Shown here: positions 32,883 to 41,362 of the stretch, one piece after another
Layout: each line of letters starts with the position of its first letter
Numbering within the stretch: the first letter of the stretch is position 1
Source of the DNA: Chloroflexota bacterium
GTDB taxonomy: Bacteria; Chloroflexota; Anaerolineae; Aggregatilineales; Phototrophicaceae
Length of the DNA: 64,000 nucleotides
Assembly: GCA_011523545.1 (NCBI GenBank)
Contig: WTGN01000081.1
Span: forward strand, 31,107-95,106
Direction: 5' to 3'
Notes under the pieces: generated by a model
Told to the model about the DNA's origin: nothing
The model's database searches: none
The model's input: the letters and a program-made list of their open reading frames with translations, nothing else
Made by a program: the position numbers and the translations under genes

Positions 32883-34094
32883 TTGAAACGTTCCAAACCT
32901 TTCCTCTTATTGATGCTGGCGGATTTCCTGGCGCGCTCGGCTTATCAGATGGGCAAGACGCCGCTGCTGCCGATATTCGCCGCCTCCCTGGGCGCATCGG
33001 GCGCCTTCCTCGGCTTGATCGTCTCGGTTTCCACCATCACCGGGCTCGTTCTCAAGCCGTTAATTGGCATCTTGTCCGACCGCTGGGGGCGGCGCGTCTG
33101 GCTGCTGGTTGGCGCGGGCTTCTTCGCCTTCATGCCATTTCTCTACCGTTTCATTCAAAGTCCGGAGCAATTGCTGCTCATCCGCCTTGTCCATGGCCTG
33201 GCGACGGCGATCTATGGTCCCGTCACCCTGGCTTACGTCGCCGAGCTTTCACGCCGGGACCGGGGCCGCGCCGCCGAGACGGAGCCATCGATCGCGGAGG
33301 ACATCGGCTGGTTCCAGATGGCGCGCAGCGGCGGTTATATCCTGGGGCCGGCGTTGGCGGGCTGGCTGCTGCTGTCGCTCGACGCGGCGGCAGTCTTCAC
33401 CATCATCGGCATCATCAGCTGCGCCGTCTTCCTGCCGATCCTGCGCCTGCCGGAGGCGCGCCCGGCCAAGCGGCGCAAGTTCAAGCCGATATTACAGCAT
33501 ATCAGACAGGCGATAGGCGACGGGGGGCGGACGCCGGCCGTCTGGCTGACCGGCGGGCTGGAGGCGGTCACCTTCATCGCGCTCTATACGCTCAAAGTTT
33601 TCCTGCCCTTGTACGCCTTGGAAGCGGGCGTCAGCGTGGCGCTGGTCGGCCTGTATTTCAGTTTCAATGAAGCGGCGCATGTGCTGGGCAAACCCTTTTG
33701 CGGCCGGTTGAGCGACCGTTGGGGCTACCTGCCGGCGATCACCCTGGGCATGCTCATCCTGGCGGCGGCTTTGCCCCTGGTTCGCCTGCTGGATCAGGGG
33801 CTGCTATTCCTCGCCCCGGCGGTCTTGATGGGGCTGGCGCAGGCGCTTATCTTCCCGGCGGCGATCGCACTGGTTTCCGATCGCATCAGCGCGGAGAATC
33901 TGGGCGCGGGCATGGGTTTGATCGGCATGCTGCAGAACTTCGGCAAGGTGGCCGGCCCCGTCTTTGGCGGCATGGCGATCATGACACTCGGCTACGATGC
34001 CACGCTTGTCGGATTGAGCGCCTTGCTGCTGATTGGCGCCCTCACCATCTGGAGCCTATTCACGCCGCGCAAACGAATCAAAGCGTCACATTAG
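32883..34094 (+). CDS. MFS transporter
   Basis: A 403-residue, twelve-helix major facilitator protein. Helix 1 starts near residue 6 (FLLLMLADFLARSAYQ), the loop-2 motif A is present as GILSDRWGRRVW, and its repeat in the second half is GRLSDRWGYLP. The central loop is basic (RPAKRRKFKP). The start is TTG 32883; the next ATG would cut into helix 1. The family exports drugs or moves sugars and small acids; no substrate signature is visible. It stands alone, divergent from the sugar-binding protein gene. Confidence 0.87.
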   Translation: MKRSKPFLLLMLADFLARSAYQMGKTPLLPIFAASLGASGAFLGLIVSVSTITGLVLKPLIGILSDRWGRRVWLLVGAGFFAFMPFLYRFIQSPEQLLLIRLVHGLATAIYGPVTLAYVAELSRRDRGRAAETEPSIAEDIGWFQMARSGGYILGPALAGWLLLSLDAAAVFTIIGIISCAVFLPILRLPEARPAKRRKFKPILQHIRQAIGDGGRTPAVWLTGGLEAVTFIALYTLKVFLPLYALEAGVSVALVGLYFSFNEAAHVLGKPFCGRLSDRWGYLPAITLGMLILAAALPLVRLLDQGLLFLAPAVLMGLAQALIFPAAIALVSDRISAENLGAGMGLIGMLQNFGKVAGPVFGGMAIMTLGYDATLVGLSALLLIGALTIWSLFTPRKRIKASH

Positions 34095-34099
34095 GCGGC

Positions 34100-35083
34100 T
34101 CAAACCCAGCAGCCGTTGATGAGATCGCCGCGGATGTTGGCGACGCGCCGCTTCCCCGTGCCATCGGCGTTCATGACAAAGAGCTGATTCTGGCCGGCGA
34201 ATGTCGAAGGCGTGACATAACTGATCCGCGCGCCATCGGGCGAAAAGCGCGGCGATGTCGCACCGCCGAGGTGGTCGGTCAACTTGCTGAGTTCTCCGCC
34301 GTAGGGACGAATGCGAAAGACTTGCCGATCCACCACCACCGCGAGCCAATCGCCGGTCGGCGACCAATCGACATCACTGATCCGCAAGAGAGTTTCGTGA
34401 AGGACAGCTTCGTCCCTGCCGCTGGGTCTGGCAATAACGAGTTGGTAGGCGGGGCTTCCTTCGCCAATGCGCCGCTTGATAATGTAGGCGATTAGCCGCC
34501 CGGTAGGTGAAAATACTGGCGAACTGTAAGAACGCGACAAGGTCGGCTTCTTGATGCGCTGGAATCGGCGGCTCATCAAATCTCCGAAGACGAGGCCGAA
34601 GCGCGGTTCCGAGAACTCTTCGAATTGGCGCGAGACGATGATATTGACACCGTCCGGCGCCAGCGCGATGTCTCGCGTCGCTGAAAGCGGGTCGCCGGCG
34701 GCCGGCTTGTCCAAATGCAGACCCGAGCCATCGAGCAGAGCATGATGGAAGCCGTTGAGATCGCGCCGATGGCTGGCGATCACAAGCTGCTGTGAGCGCG
34801 GGTCGCAGTCGATATCGCTGATGCGCAAGTAGCTGTCGCCGTGCGCGATGGAGCCGACGATGCGCTTCATGCTAGTTCCGTCTAAAGCGATGCGGTAGAC
34901 CGAATTTGAGTTGCGCCCGGCGTCGATGGAGTCGACATCAGAGATGAAGAGGAGCGCATTCTCGACCACTTCCGATGCCGGCGCCGCCAGCCGATCGACG
35001 AGCAGAATCGAGACGACCGCCAGCAGGTAGATCGTGACGATGATGCGGCCGCGCCGTTGACTGGCCACCCCCAGCCCCCTCAC
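34100..35083 (-). CDS. Membrane-anchored WD40/TolB-like beta-propeller protein
   Basis: A 327-residue protein with an N-terminal anchor helix (~14-31, IIVTIYLLAVVSILLVD) and TolB-like propeller blades: NALLFISDVDSID, RISDIDCDPRSQQLVIAS, PVFSPTGRLIAYI, DVDWSPTGDWLAVVV, PRFSPDGARISYV and LFVMNADGTG. The GTG start at 35083 lies inside a C-rich dispersed repeat; GTG 35068 (VASQRR) is an alternative that avoids it. The propeller probably faces outside. It converges on the MFS gene with 5 bases between stops. Role unknown. Confidence 0.75.
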   Translation of the reverse strand: MRGLGVASQRRGRIIVTIYLLAVVSILLVDRLAAPASEVVENALLFISDVDSIDAGRNSNSVYRIALDGTSMKRIVGSIAHGDSYLRISDIDCDPRSQQLVIASHRRDLNGFHHALLDGSGLHLDKPAAGDPLSATRDIALAPDGVNIIVSRQFEEFSEPRFGLVFGDLMSRRFQRIKKPTLSRSYSSPVFSPTGRLIAYIIKRRIGEGSPAYQLVIARPSGRDEAVLHETLLRISDVDWSPTGDWLAVVVDRQVFRIRPYGGELSKLTDHLGGATSPRFSPDGARISYVTPSTFAGQNQLFVMNADGTGKRRVANIRGDLINGCWV

Positions 35084-35108
35084 CCGAAACTTCAGGAAGG
35101 GGGAGGTC
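35062..35108. repeat. C-rich dispersed repeat overlapping a gene start
   Basis: CACCCCCAGCCCCCTCACCC pairs with AGGAAGGGGGAGG. It is of the same family as 8280 and 19211, and it covers the predicted start of the WD40-like gene. Confidence 0.55.
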
Positions 35109-35136
35109 CTTTCGTATCTTTCGTATCTTTGCGGTC

Positions 35137-36294
35137 TCAGAGCGCCGCCTTCAGAATCGATGTCAGTTCCTCCGCGTTCAACTCGATTGGGTTGCCCTTC
35201 ATGCTGCTGGAGGCGCTGGACTTCTCGACGATCTCGTCAAAGTCCTGCTCGCGCAGGCCGTAAGCGCCGAGCCCGGGAATGCCGAACATGTCGCTCGTTT
35301 CGCCGATCCACTCCAGCGCGTCTCGCACCGTTGCCGCCCGGTCAAAGAGCAAGAATTGGGCGGCGTATTCGTAGCGCTTCAAGGCGGGATTAGTCGGCTC
35401 GCGCGCGTTCAGAGCCTTGATATTGGCGTCAATCACAGGGGGCAGCAGGGCTGCGCAGATGGCGCCATGGGGCGCGTTGTACATCCCGCCTAGGACGCCG
35501 GCGAAACCATGCACGGCGCCGAGCTTGGCATTGGCCAGCGCCAGGCCGCCCAGCAGGCTCGTCAGCGCCATATCGCGGCGGGCGTCGGCATGGCCGGGTT
35601 CATGATAGACGGCGCGCAGGGAGCGGCCCGCCCGGCGCAAACCCTCGGCGCACATGCCGTCAGTCAGTGGATTCGCCAGGTGGGAGACGAAGGGTTCCAG
35701 CACTTGCGTCAGCGCATCCATGCCCGTGCTGGCGGTAACCGGCGGCGGCAGGCTGTGCGTCAATTGCGGATCGACCAGGGCGATATCGGCCAGCATGCGG
35801 TTGTCGCGCAGGCTGACTTTGACGCGATGCGCCTTGGCGCCGATCACGGCGTTTTTACTGACTTCGGCGCCGGTGCCCGCTGTCGTCGGCAGGGCGATGA
35901 AAGGCAGTGGATCCGCCAGGAGCTTGCGGCCCGCCCCGATCACCTCCAGGTAATTTAGCAGGTCGCCGTCGTTGGGGATCAGCGCCGCGCTGGCCTTGCC
36001 CGTATCGATGACGCTGCCGCCGCCGATGCTGATGACGAAGCAGCAGCCGGCCGAGCTGGCGATGGCCTTCGCTTCGTCGATCACTTCCACTGTCGGTTCG
36101 CCGCTGACGCTGTAGTGGGTGATGCGCAGGCGCTCGTCGCGCAAGGCCTCAATCAGCCGCTTCACCGATGCCGGCTGGAAGCTGTCGGTGATGAGCAGGG
36201 CATGGCCGCCCGTGTCACGAGCGAGCTGCGGCAGTTGGTCCGCGCTGCCATCGCCGAAGATGATGCGCGCCGCGCTGGCGAATTCGAATTGCAT
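35137..36294 (-). CDS. Iron-containing alcohol dehydrogenase
   Basis: A 385-residue group III NAD(P)-dependent alcohol dehydrogenase. Cofactor-binding motifs are ISIGGGSVIDTGKA (~95) and LPTTAGTGAEVSKNAV (~135). Metal-ligand histidines are in AVHGFAGVLGGMYNAPHG, spaced as in the family. I start at 36294 (MQFEFASAARIIFG) after AAGGGA; the frame open to 36384 has no family equivalent. Such enzymes reduce lactaldehyde, glycerol aldehydes or maleylacetate. Lactaldehyde reduction would fit deoxy-sugar breakdown, but this is only an inference. Confidence 0.9.
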   Translation of the reverse strand: MQFEFASAARIIFGDGSADQLPQLARDTGGHALLITDSFQPASVKRLIEALRDERLRITHYSVSGEPTVEVIDEAKAIASSAGCCFVISIGGGSVIDTGKASAALIPNDGDLLNYLEVIGAGRKLLADPLPFIALPTTAGTGAEVSKNAVIGAKAHRVKVSLRDNRMLADIALVDPQLTHSLPPPVTASTGMDALTQVLEPFVSHLANPLTDGMCAEGLRRAGRSLRAVYHEPGHADARRDMALTSLLGGLALANAKLGAVHGFAGVLGGMYNAPHGAICAALLPPVIDANIKALNAREPTNPALKRYEYAAQFLLFDRAATVRDALEWIGETSDMFGIPGLGAYGLREQDFDEIVEKSSASSSMKGNPIELNAEELTSILKAAL

Positions 36295-36710
36295 GGTTTC
36301 CCTTTCTTCAGGTCTCAGAACTGGCAAGCAATTGAGATTATACCCCCAAGTACACCGAGAATTTATGAGGTCACAAAGCGGCACTTTTCACCTTTGCGCA
36401 TCAAACAGATCCAGCTGAATTTCAAGGGCGATTCGATGGATCGCCGACGCTGCAGTTGCGAACTACGGGCGCTTCAGCAAGACGCCCTTACATGGCTTGT
36501 CCGATACAGGGTCATTCGAGCGCGAATCTTTAACCCCATCCCCGACCGCCTGTGTCTACGCGGCGCGGCCCTCTCGCCATCTCTATGGCGAGCATCCCAG
36601 CAAGCTGGGTGTATAGTCTTGAAGTGAAGGCGAGAGTCAGCGCTGCTACGAAGGCTTCATGGGCAGGTCCTAAGATAAAGGCAATGCTCCAGGAGTCGCG
36701 TAGAGCGATA
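36295..36710. other. Repeat remnants, no gene supported
   Basis: 416 bases. A degraded REP is near 36446-36492, and a C-rich element around 36533-36611 carries a 19-bp-type micro-element at 36546-36568 (CCGCC TGTGTCTACG CGGCGCGG). Confidence 0.55.
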
Positions 36711-37001
36711 TTAGGGCGCTGCCGGGCATGAAAGTATCCTCGGATTATCCGGCCTGACGACGATAAACACGCCAGCATGGCCTGTGCCTTCTCTGTGCCG
36801 TGCGGCAATATGACGAGCGATCTTCTGATCGTGTGTCAGTAATGCATATCCGTTTTCGTGAGCATACTCAAGCAGATCCGGGTCCGGCGCGCCTTCCGGC
36901 CTCACATGCCGGACGCGGGTTATATCGACATCGCGCCTGACTAACTGATCAATCATGGCAACTGGGATGTTTTAATCGGCCAGCAGTTTGAACTCGCTCA
37001 C
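36711..37001 (-). pseudogene. DUF5615 PIN-like toxin gene, interrupted by a nonsense codon
   Basis: Reading from GTG 37001 gives MSEFKLLAD, then a TAA at 36972-36974, then NIPVAMIDQLVRRDVDITRV, ARHIAARH, AGVFIVVRP. DUF5615 proteins begin with a strand ending in (L)ADEN, whose acidic pair lies in the PIN-like active site. Here the glutamate codon position of ADEN is TAA, consistent with a single GAA-to-TAA change. The C-terminus (…PRILSCPAAP) is also shorter than usual. An in-frame ATG at 36956 could only give a truncated 81-residue product. No DUF433 partner is evident upstream. Confidence 0.72.
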
Positions 37002-37331
37002 ATTATATGATCCAACGCAGCAACCTCGGCTTTCAGGCGAGGATTAAGGCTTGTAGTATTAATGCACCTCGAGTTTTTCGAGGACCGGCAGGGCGTGGAG
37101 AAAGAGAGCGCCCGACACATAGTCATACTGTGCAGCATTTGATCGGCGTGAGATTCTGCTGCATAGGAACTGTGCATATAGTCATTTGCCTGTGAATAGC
37201 AAGTAATGGACACTTTACACTTGAATTCTTAACGGACACAGGTCCGGTGGTCCGTCTGCCGTTCCCCGAAGTCATTTCACGAGCCGCGACCTTCAAAGGC
37301 TGTTTAATTGGCGCGTCACGGGTGAGGATAC
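37002..37331. other. Intergenic, nothing recognised
   Basis: 330 bases of lower GC. Short frames exist on the minus strand (for example 36998-37213), but none has a family signature or ribosome-binding site. A DUF433-type antitoxin gene, expected next to DUF5615, was looked for and not found. Confidence 0.5.
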
Positions 37332-38114
37332 CTAGCGAAATCTCGCGAGTTCTTGGGTGACGGATGTTCCGCCCCGCTGAAGCAAGGCCACCTCTGAAAA
37401 GGCGCTGAGCACACGCATTCCCCGCTCTGCCCAGTGGATTAACCATTCCAAATTCGTGATCTGGATTCCCGCTGCGACACCATGTTGCTCGCAAACTGCC
37501 AAAGTCAAATTGATCGCCTCAATCAGCGGCGGCGCATCCAATTGACCGGCCACCCCCAAGTCAATCGAAAGGTCTGTCGGACCAATGAGCAATGCATCCA
37601 CTCCCGCTATCGAGGCGATTTCTTCGATCGCGTCTAGCGCGCCACGAGTCTCGACTTGAACGATGAGAAGTGTTTCCTCGTTTGCCGCTCGCATGTTTTC
37701 AAGCAGCGGTCCGCCATGGAAATCGGTATGTCCTCTGTTTAGCGAACAGCCGCGCTCGCCAAATGGTGGATACTTGATGACATTGACCACTTCCCGAACA
37801 TCCTCCGCGGAGCGCAATCGCGGAACCATAATGCCTTGCGCGCCGACATCCAAGGCACGCGCGATATAGGGATACTGTTTGTCAGGCACTCTCACAAGCG
37901 GCGTGATGCCGATATGGCGCCCGAAGCGGCTCAGATCAGCAACCGATTCATAATCGAAGACGCCGTGCTCCATGTCGATTGTTGCGAAGTCGTAGCCAGC
38001 GTTCTTTAGCACTTGCATGACCGACGGCTGCCGGAATTCCGCCAACATAGTGCCGGCAACTGATTCTCCCGAACGCAGCAGAGCTTTCATACGATTTGGC
38101 GGAATGATGGTCAT
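37332..38114 (-). CDS. HpcH/HpaI-family class II aldolase
   Basis: A 260-residue metal-dependent aldolase that splits 2-keto-3-deoxy sugar acids or 4-hydroxy-2-oxo acids into pyruvate and an aldehyde. Conserved parts: TIDMEHGVFD (base histidine), TPLVRVPDK (arginine), GAQGIMVPRLRSAEDV, the metal ligand pair in VQVETRGAL and LIGPTDLSIDLGV. I start at 38114 (MTIIPPNRMKALL) after GGAG; ATG 38150 directly behind the upstream stop is possible. It is the last gene of the transporter operon. A 2-keto-3-deoxy-L-rhamnonate aldolase role would match the dehydratase at 49478. Confidence 0.88.
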   Translation of the reverse strand: MTIIPPNRMKALLRSGESVAGTMLAEFRQPSVMQVLKNAGYDFATIDMEHGVFDYESVADLSRFGRHIGITPLVRVPDKQYPYIARALDVGAQGIMVPRLRSAEDVREVVNVIKYPPFGERGCSLNRGHTDFHGGPLLENMRAANEETLLIVQVETRGALDAIEEIASIAGVDALLIGPTDLSIDLGVAGQLDAPPLIEAINLTLAVCEQHGVAAGIQITNLEWLIHWAERGMRVLSAFSEVALLQRGGTSVTQELARFR

Positions 38115-38150
38115 GGTTTTCTCATTCTCCAGGGCAAATGAAGGCGACAT

Positions 38151-39233
38151 TTAGACGGCATGCAGATGCGCCGCGAGATCAAACTCCAAAGCGAATTCGC
38201 AGCGAAGCGCTTCCAAATCACGCTGGACGCCTGGGCCAACGACAATGCCATGTTTGCGATTGTACTGCCCGTTGCGAAACTCGATCTCCCCGGGAATCAG
38301 AATTTCATCCGTGTTTGGCGCTTTTTTGCTCGCTTTGATCGCGTCGATCATCTGGTCAATCTCCGCCTTGAAATCCTCTTCGTTCCGAAAGGCGGCAATG
38401 TTGATCGCCAAGAGGAAAAAACCGAGGTTTTGATGCGTCTCCGAATTATTCCATAAGGGGCCGATATGAGGGCCGTAGCCAGCGCCGCTGAGAATGCCAG
38501 CAAGGATGTCGATCATCAGGGCGATGCCGTAACCTTTGTGTTCTCCGAAGGGTAACACCGAGCCCTTTAGCGCTTCGGTCGCATTGGTCGTGGGCTGTCC
38601 TTTGTCGTCTATAGCCCAACCCGGCGGAATCGGGCGGTTTTCGATTTCCGCCAGATTGATTTTGCCGCGGGCGACGATGCTGCTGGAGCTGTCAAACACA
38701 ATCGGCGAGTGGCGCCCTGCGGGAACGGAGATACTGAAGGGATTGGTACCCAACATTGGCGTGATGCCACCCCAGGGCGCCATTGTTGCCGGCGCGTTGG
38801 AACAAGCGAAACCTATCATGCCTTTGTCAGCCGCTTGCATCGTGTAGTAGGAGGCGATGCCGAAGTGTGTGCCCGCTCGCAAAGAGCACATGGCGATGTC
38901 ACTGGACCGTGCCTTTTCCATGCACATTCGCATGGCTTTGGCGGCGACCACCGCACCCATACCGTGCCCGCCATCGAGGTGGAATGCAGCTGGCGTTTCA
39001 TTGATAACTGTGATTTCCGGCGCCGTGGCAACGAGACCATCGCGGATGCGGTTGCAGTACACCCGCACGCGGGAGATGCCATGCGAACTATGTCCACGCA
39101 GATCGGCTTGTACAAGATTGTCAGTCACAATAGCGGCGTCCGTTTGAGGCAGACCGGCCGCCTCGAAGATACGCTGCACTAACTGATAGGCCGCTTCTAC
39201 CTTCAGCCGCTGATCCGTATTGAACTGGCTCAC
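38151..39233 (-). CDS. Malate/L-lactate dehydrogenase family (Ldh2/MDH2) oxidoreductase
   Basis: A 360-residue NAD(P)-dependent oxidoreductase of the Ldh2/MDH2 family (malate, sulfolactate, ureidoglycolate, 2,3-diketogulonate and similar). Landmarks are the catalytic-loop signature ADLRGHSSHGISRV (~45), GTHFGIASYYTMQA, APWGGITPMLGTNPFSISVP and LPFGEHKGYGIALMIDIL. GTG 39233 overlaps the upstream stop by four bases (GTGA), implying translational coupling with the ATPase gene. Substrate unknown; a 2-hydroxy or 2-keto sugar acid fits the aldolase next door. Confidence 0.9.
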   Translation of the reverse strand: MSQFNTDQRLKVEAAYQLVQRIFEAAGLPQTDAAIVTDNLVQADLRGHSSHGISRVRVYCNRIRDGLVATAPEITVINETPAAFHLDGGHGMGAVVAAKAMRMCMEKARSSDIAMCSLRAGTHFGIASYYTMQAADKGMIGFACSNAPATMAPWGGITPMLGTNPFSISVPAGRHSPIVFDSSSSIVARGKINLAEIENRPIPPGWAIDDKGQPTTNATEALKGSVLPFGEHKGYGIALMIDILAGILSGAGYGPHIGPLWNNSETHQNLGFFLLAINIAAFRNEEDFKAEIDQMIDAIKASKKAPNTDEILIPGEIEFRNGQYNRKHGIVVGPGVQRDLEALRCEFALEFDLAAHLHAV

Positions 39234-40318
39234 CCGGGTGAACCTTCCGTTGAGGAAGCGCCCGTCAAGTCTGGAAGCGCCGAATGAACAGGGAGCCGTG
39301 ACGCCCCGCCGCGAGAGAAACCGGTCAGTTCGAGTTCATCAGCAAAATGACATGCGACCGAACGATCCCCGGCAATATGCATAAGAGGCGGCTCCTCATG
39401 CGCGCAAACATCTTGCGCATAGGCGCAGCGCGTGCGGAAGTTACAGCCGCTTGGCGGGTTGGCGGCACTGGGAACTGTCCCGGTCAAGGGCTTGCGGGTC
39501 CGTTTAGCCAGGGGGTCGGGAATGGGAATGGCGCCCAAGAGCGCCTCGGTATATGGGTGACGCGGTGACTCGTAAAGATCGGTCGCATCCGCAATCTCAA
39601 CGATTTTCCCCAAGTACATGACGATCACTCGCTCGCTAATATATTCCACCACACTCAAGTCATGGGCGATAAACAGATAGGCGAGGTTGAGCCGCTCCTG
39701 CAGATCCATCAGCAGGTTCAGAACCTGTGCCTGAACCGAAACATCCAAAGCCGATACGGGCTCATCGCAGACGATCACTTCGGGATTTAGCGCCAGGGCG
39801 CGAGCGATGCCAATGCGCTGCCGCTGCCCGCCACTGAATTCGTGGGGATACCGATTCATCTGCGCCGCATTCAGTCCAACCAAATCCAGCAGTTCTTCCA
39901 CGCGGTCGGATTGTTGCGCTCGCGTACCGATGCGGTTGATGCGCAGCGGCTCGGCGATGATGTCATGTACCGTCATTCGTGGATCTAGCGACGAGAAAGG
40001 ATCTTGAAAGATGATTTGCAGCTTCTGACGAACGCGTTTCATCTCCGCATGATTGAATTCAACAATGTTTTCGAGCTGGTCATCAAGTCGATAGAGAATC
40101 GAGCCCGCGGTCGGTTCATACAGCCGCAGAATGCAGCGCCCGGTTGTGGTCTTGCCACAGCCACTTTCGCCGACCAAACCCAGCGTCTGTCCCTGGGACA
40201 CGGAAAAGCTGACATCATCAACCGCCCGTATCCAGCCGACTGTTCGCTTGAATATGCCTTTCCGTATCGGAAAATACTTCTTCAGTTCTTTGACTTGAAG
40301 GACAGTTTCATTTGACAT
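39230..40318 (-). CDS. Oligopeptide-type ABC transporter ATPase (OppF-like)
   Basis: A 362-residue ATPase. Walker A is GESGCGKTTTGRCIL, the ABC signature FSGGQRQRIGIARAL, and Walker B VIVCDEPVSALDVS. The C-terminal oligopeptide-family extension has NPPSGCNFRTRCAYAQDVC with cysteines seen in Opp/Dpp ATPases. I start at 40318 (MSNETVLQVKELKKYFPIRKG), which overlaps the upstream OppD stop by 11 bases; the frame open to 40435 lies inside oppD. It works with the OppD-like ATPase, both permeases and the binding protein at 44470. Confidence 0.92.
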   Translation of the reverse strand: MSNETVLQVKELKKYFPIRKGIFKRTVGWIRAVDDVSFSVSQGQTLGLVGESGCGKTTTGRCILRLYEPTAGSILYRLDDQLENIVEFNHAEMKRVRQKLQIIFQDPFSSLDPRMTVHDIIAEPLRINRIGTRAQQSDRVEELLDLVGLNAAQMNRYPHEFSGGQRQRIGIARALALNPEVIVCDEPVSALDVSVQAQVLNLLMDLQERLNLAYLFIAHDLSVVEYISERVIVMYLGKIVEIADATDLYESPRHPYTEALLGAIPIPDPLAKRTRKPLTGTVPSAANPPSGCNFRTRCAYAQDVCAHEEPPLMHIAGDRSVACHFADELELTGFSRGGASRLPVHSALPDLTGASSTEGSPG

Positions 40319-41360
40319 GCTGCTGCGGCGCCTCAGCCGAATAAAGCCAGCATTTTGCTCGCTGTGCATTCGTCGGGAAAAACATCGGCGGCTCGTCTTC
40401 ACAGATAGCCATGACATGAGGACAGCGTGGCGCAAAATAGCAGCCCTGCGGGATATCCTGCATCATGGGCACAGCCCCGTCGATCGGCATAAGCCGGGAA
40501 CTCAATCCGATCTGTGGAATTGATGCCAGCAAGCCACGGGTGTAGGGATGGCGCGGATTGTAGAAGATATCAACTGCGCTGCCTTCTTCGATGACCTTGC
40601 CCAAATACATCACCATTACACGATCACAGTTTTCGGCGACGACCCCAAGATTATGGGTAATCAACATTATGGACATGTCATACTCTTGCTGAAGATCGCG
40701 CATGAGATCGAGTATTTGCGCTTCAACGGTCACATCCAAGGCGGTGGTTGGTTCGTCAGCGATCAGCAGTCTGGGGTTGCAGGACAGAGCCATCGCAATC
40801 ATCACGCGCTGCCGCATGCCGCCGGACAATTGATGCGGATAATCGTCGATCTGGTTTTGGGGGTCGGACAAGCCTACGCGATCTAGCAGTTCGATCGCGC
40901 GTTTGCGCGCCTCCACTTTGCTCACCCGCTGATGCAGCACGATCGCCTCGACGATCTGATTGCCGATGGTATAGATTGGATTGAGCGAGGTCATCGGTTC
41001 CTGGAAAATCATGCCTATCTCGTTACCGCGCAAATTTCGCATGTCCGGACCGTTCGGGTCCAGCGCCGCGATCTCGATCGGGCGACCGCCTTCACCCATA
41101 TACTCGATTGAGCCACTGACGATATCGCCTTGCGGGCGTTCGATCAGTTGCATGATTGAATAGGCGGTTACGCTTTTGCCGCAGCCGCTCTCCCCGACGA
41201 TGCCAAAGGTTTCGCCCCGTCTGATTTCAAAGTCGATTCCATCAACGGCGCGGATCATACCTTGCTCGGTGCGAAAATGCGTTTTGAGGCCGCGCACGCG
41301 AAGGAGGGTATCGTGCTGCTCAGTGGTGGGTCGCGTAGACACTGGCCGTCCGCTTTCCAT
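40308..41360 (-). CDS. Oligopeptide-type ABC transporter ATPase (OppD-like)
   Basis: A ~350-residue ATPase with Walker A GESGCGKSVTAYSIMQL, signature LSGGMRQRVMIAMAL, Walker B LLIADEPTTALD and the C-terminal GCYFAPRCPHVMAIC typical of the family. The start could be ATG 41360 or GTG 41366 (GTGA overlap with the upstream permease stop). The first ~18 residues (ESGRPVSTRPTTEQHD) are poorly conserved and the DNA there contains CGCGTAGACAC, a string shared with the 19-bp micro-element, so the N-terminus may be repeat-derived. Confidence 0.9.
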   Translation of the reverse strand: MESGRPVSTRPTTEQHDTLLRVRGLKTHFRTEQGMIRAVDGIDFEIRRGETFGIVGESGCGKSVTAYSIMQLIERPQGDIVSGSIEYMGEGGRPIEIAALDPNGPDMRNLRGNEIGMIFQEPMTSLNPIYTIGNQIVEAIVLHQRVSKVEARKRAIELLDRVGLSDPQNQIDDYPHQLSGGMRQRVMIAMALSCNPRLLIADEPTTALDVTVEAQILDLMRDLQQEYDMSIMLITHNLGVVAENCDRVMVMYLGKVIEEGSAVDIFYNPRHPYTRGLLASIPQIGLSSRLMPIDGAVPMMQDIPQGCYFAPRCPHVMAICEDEPPMFFPTNAQRAKCWLYSAEAPQQHVK

Positions 41361-41362
41361 TG

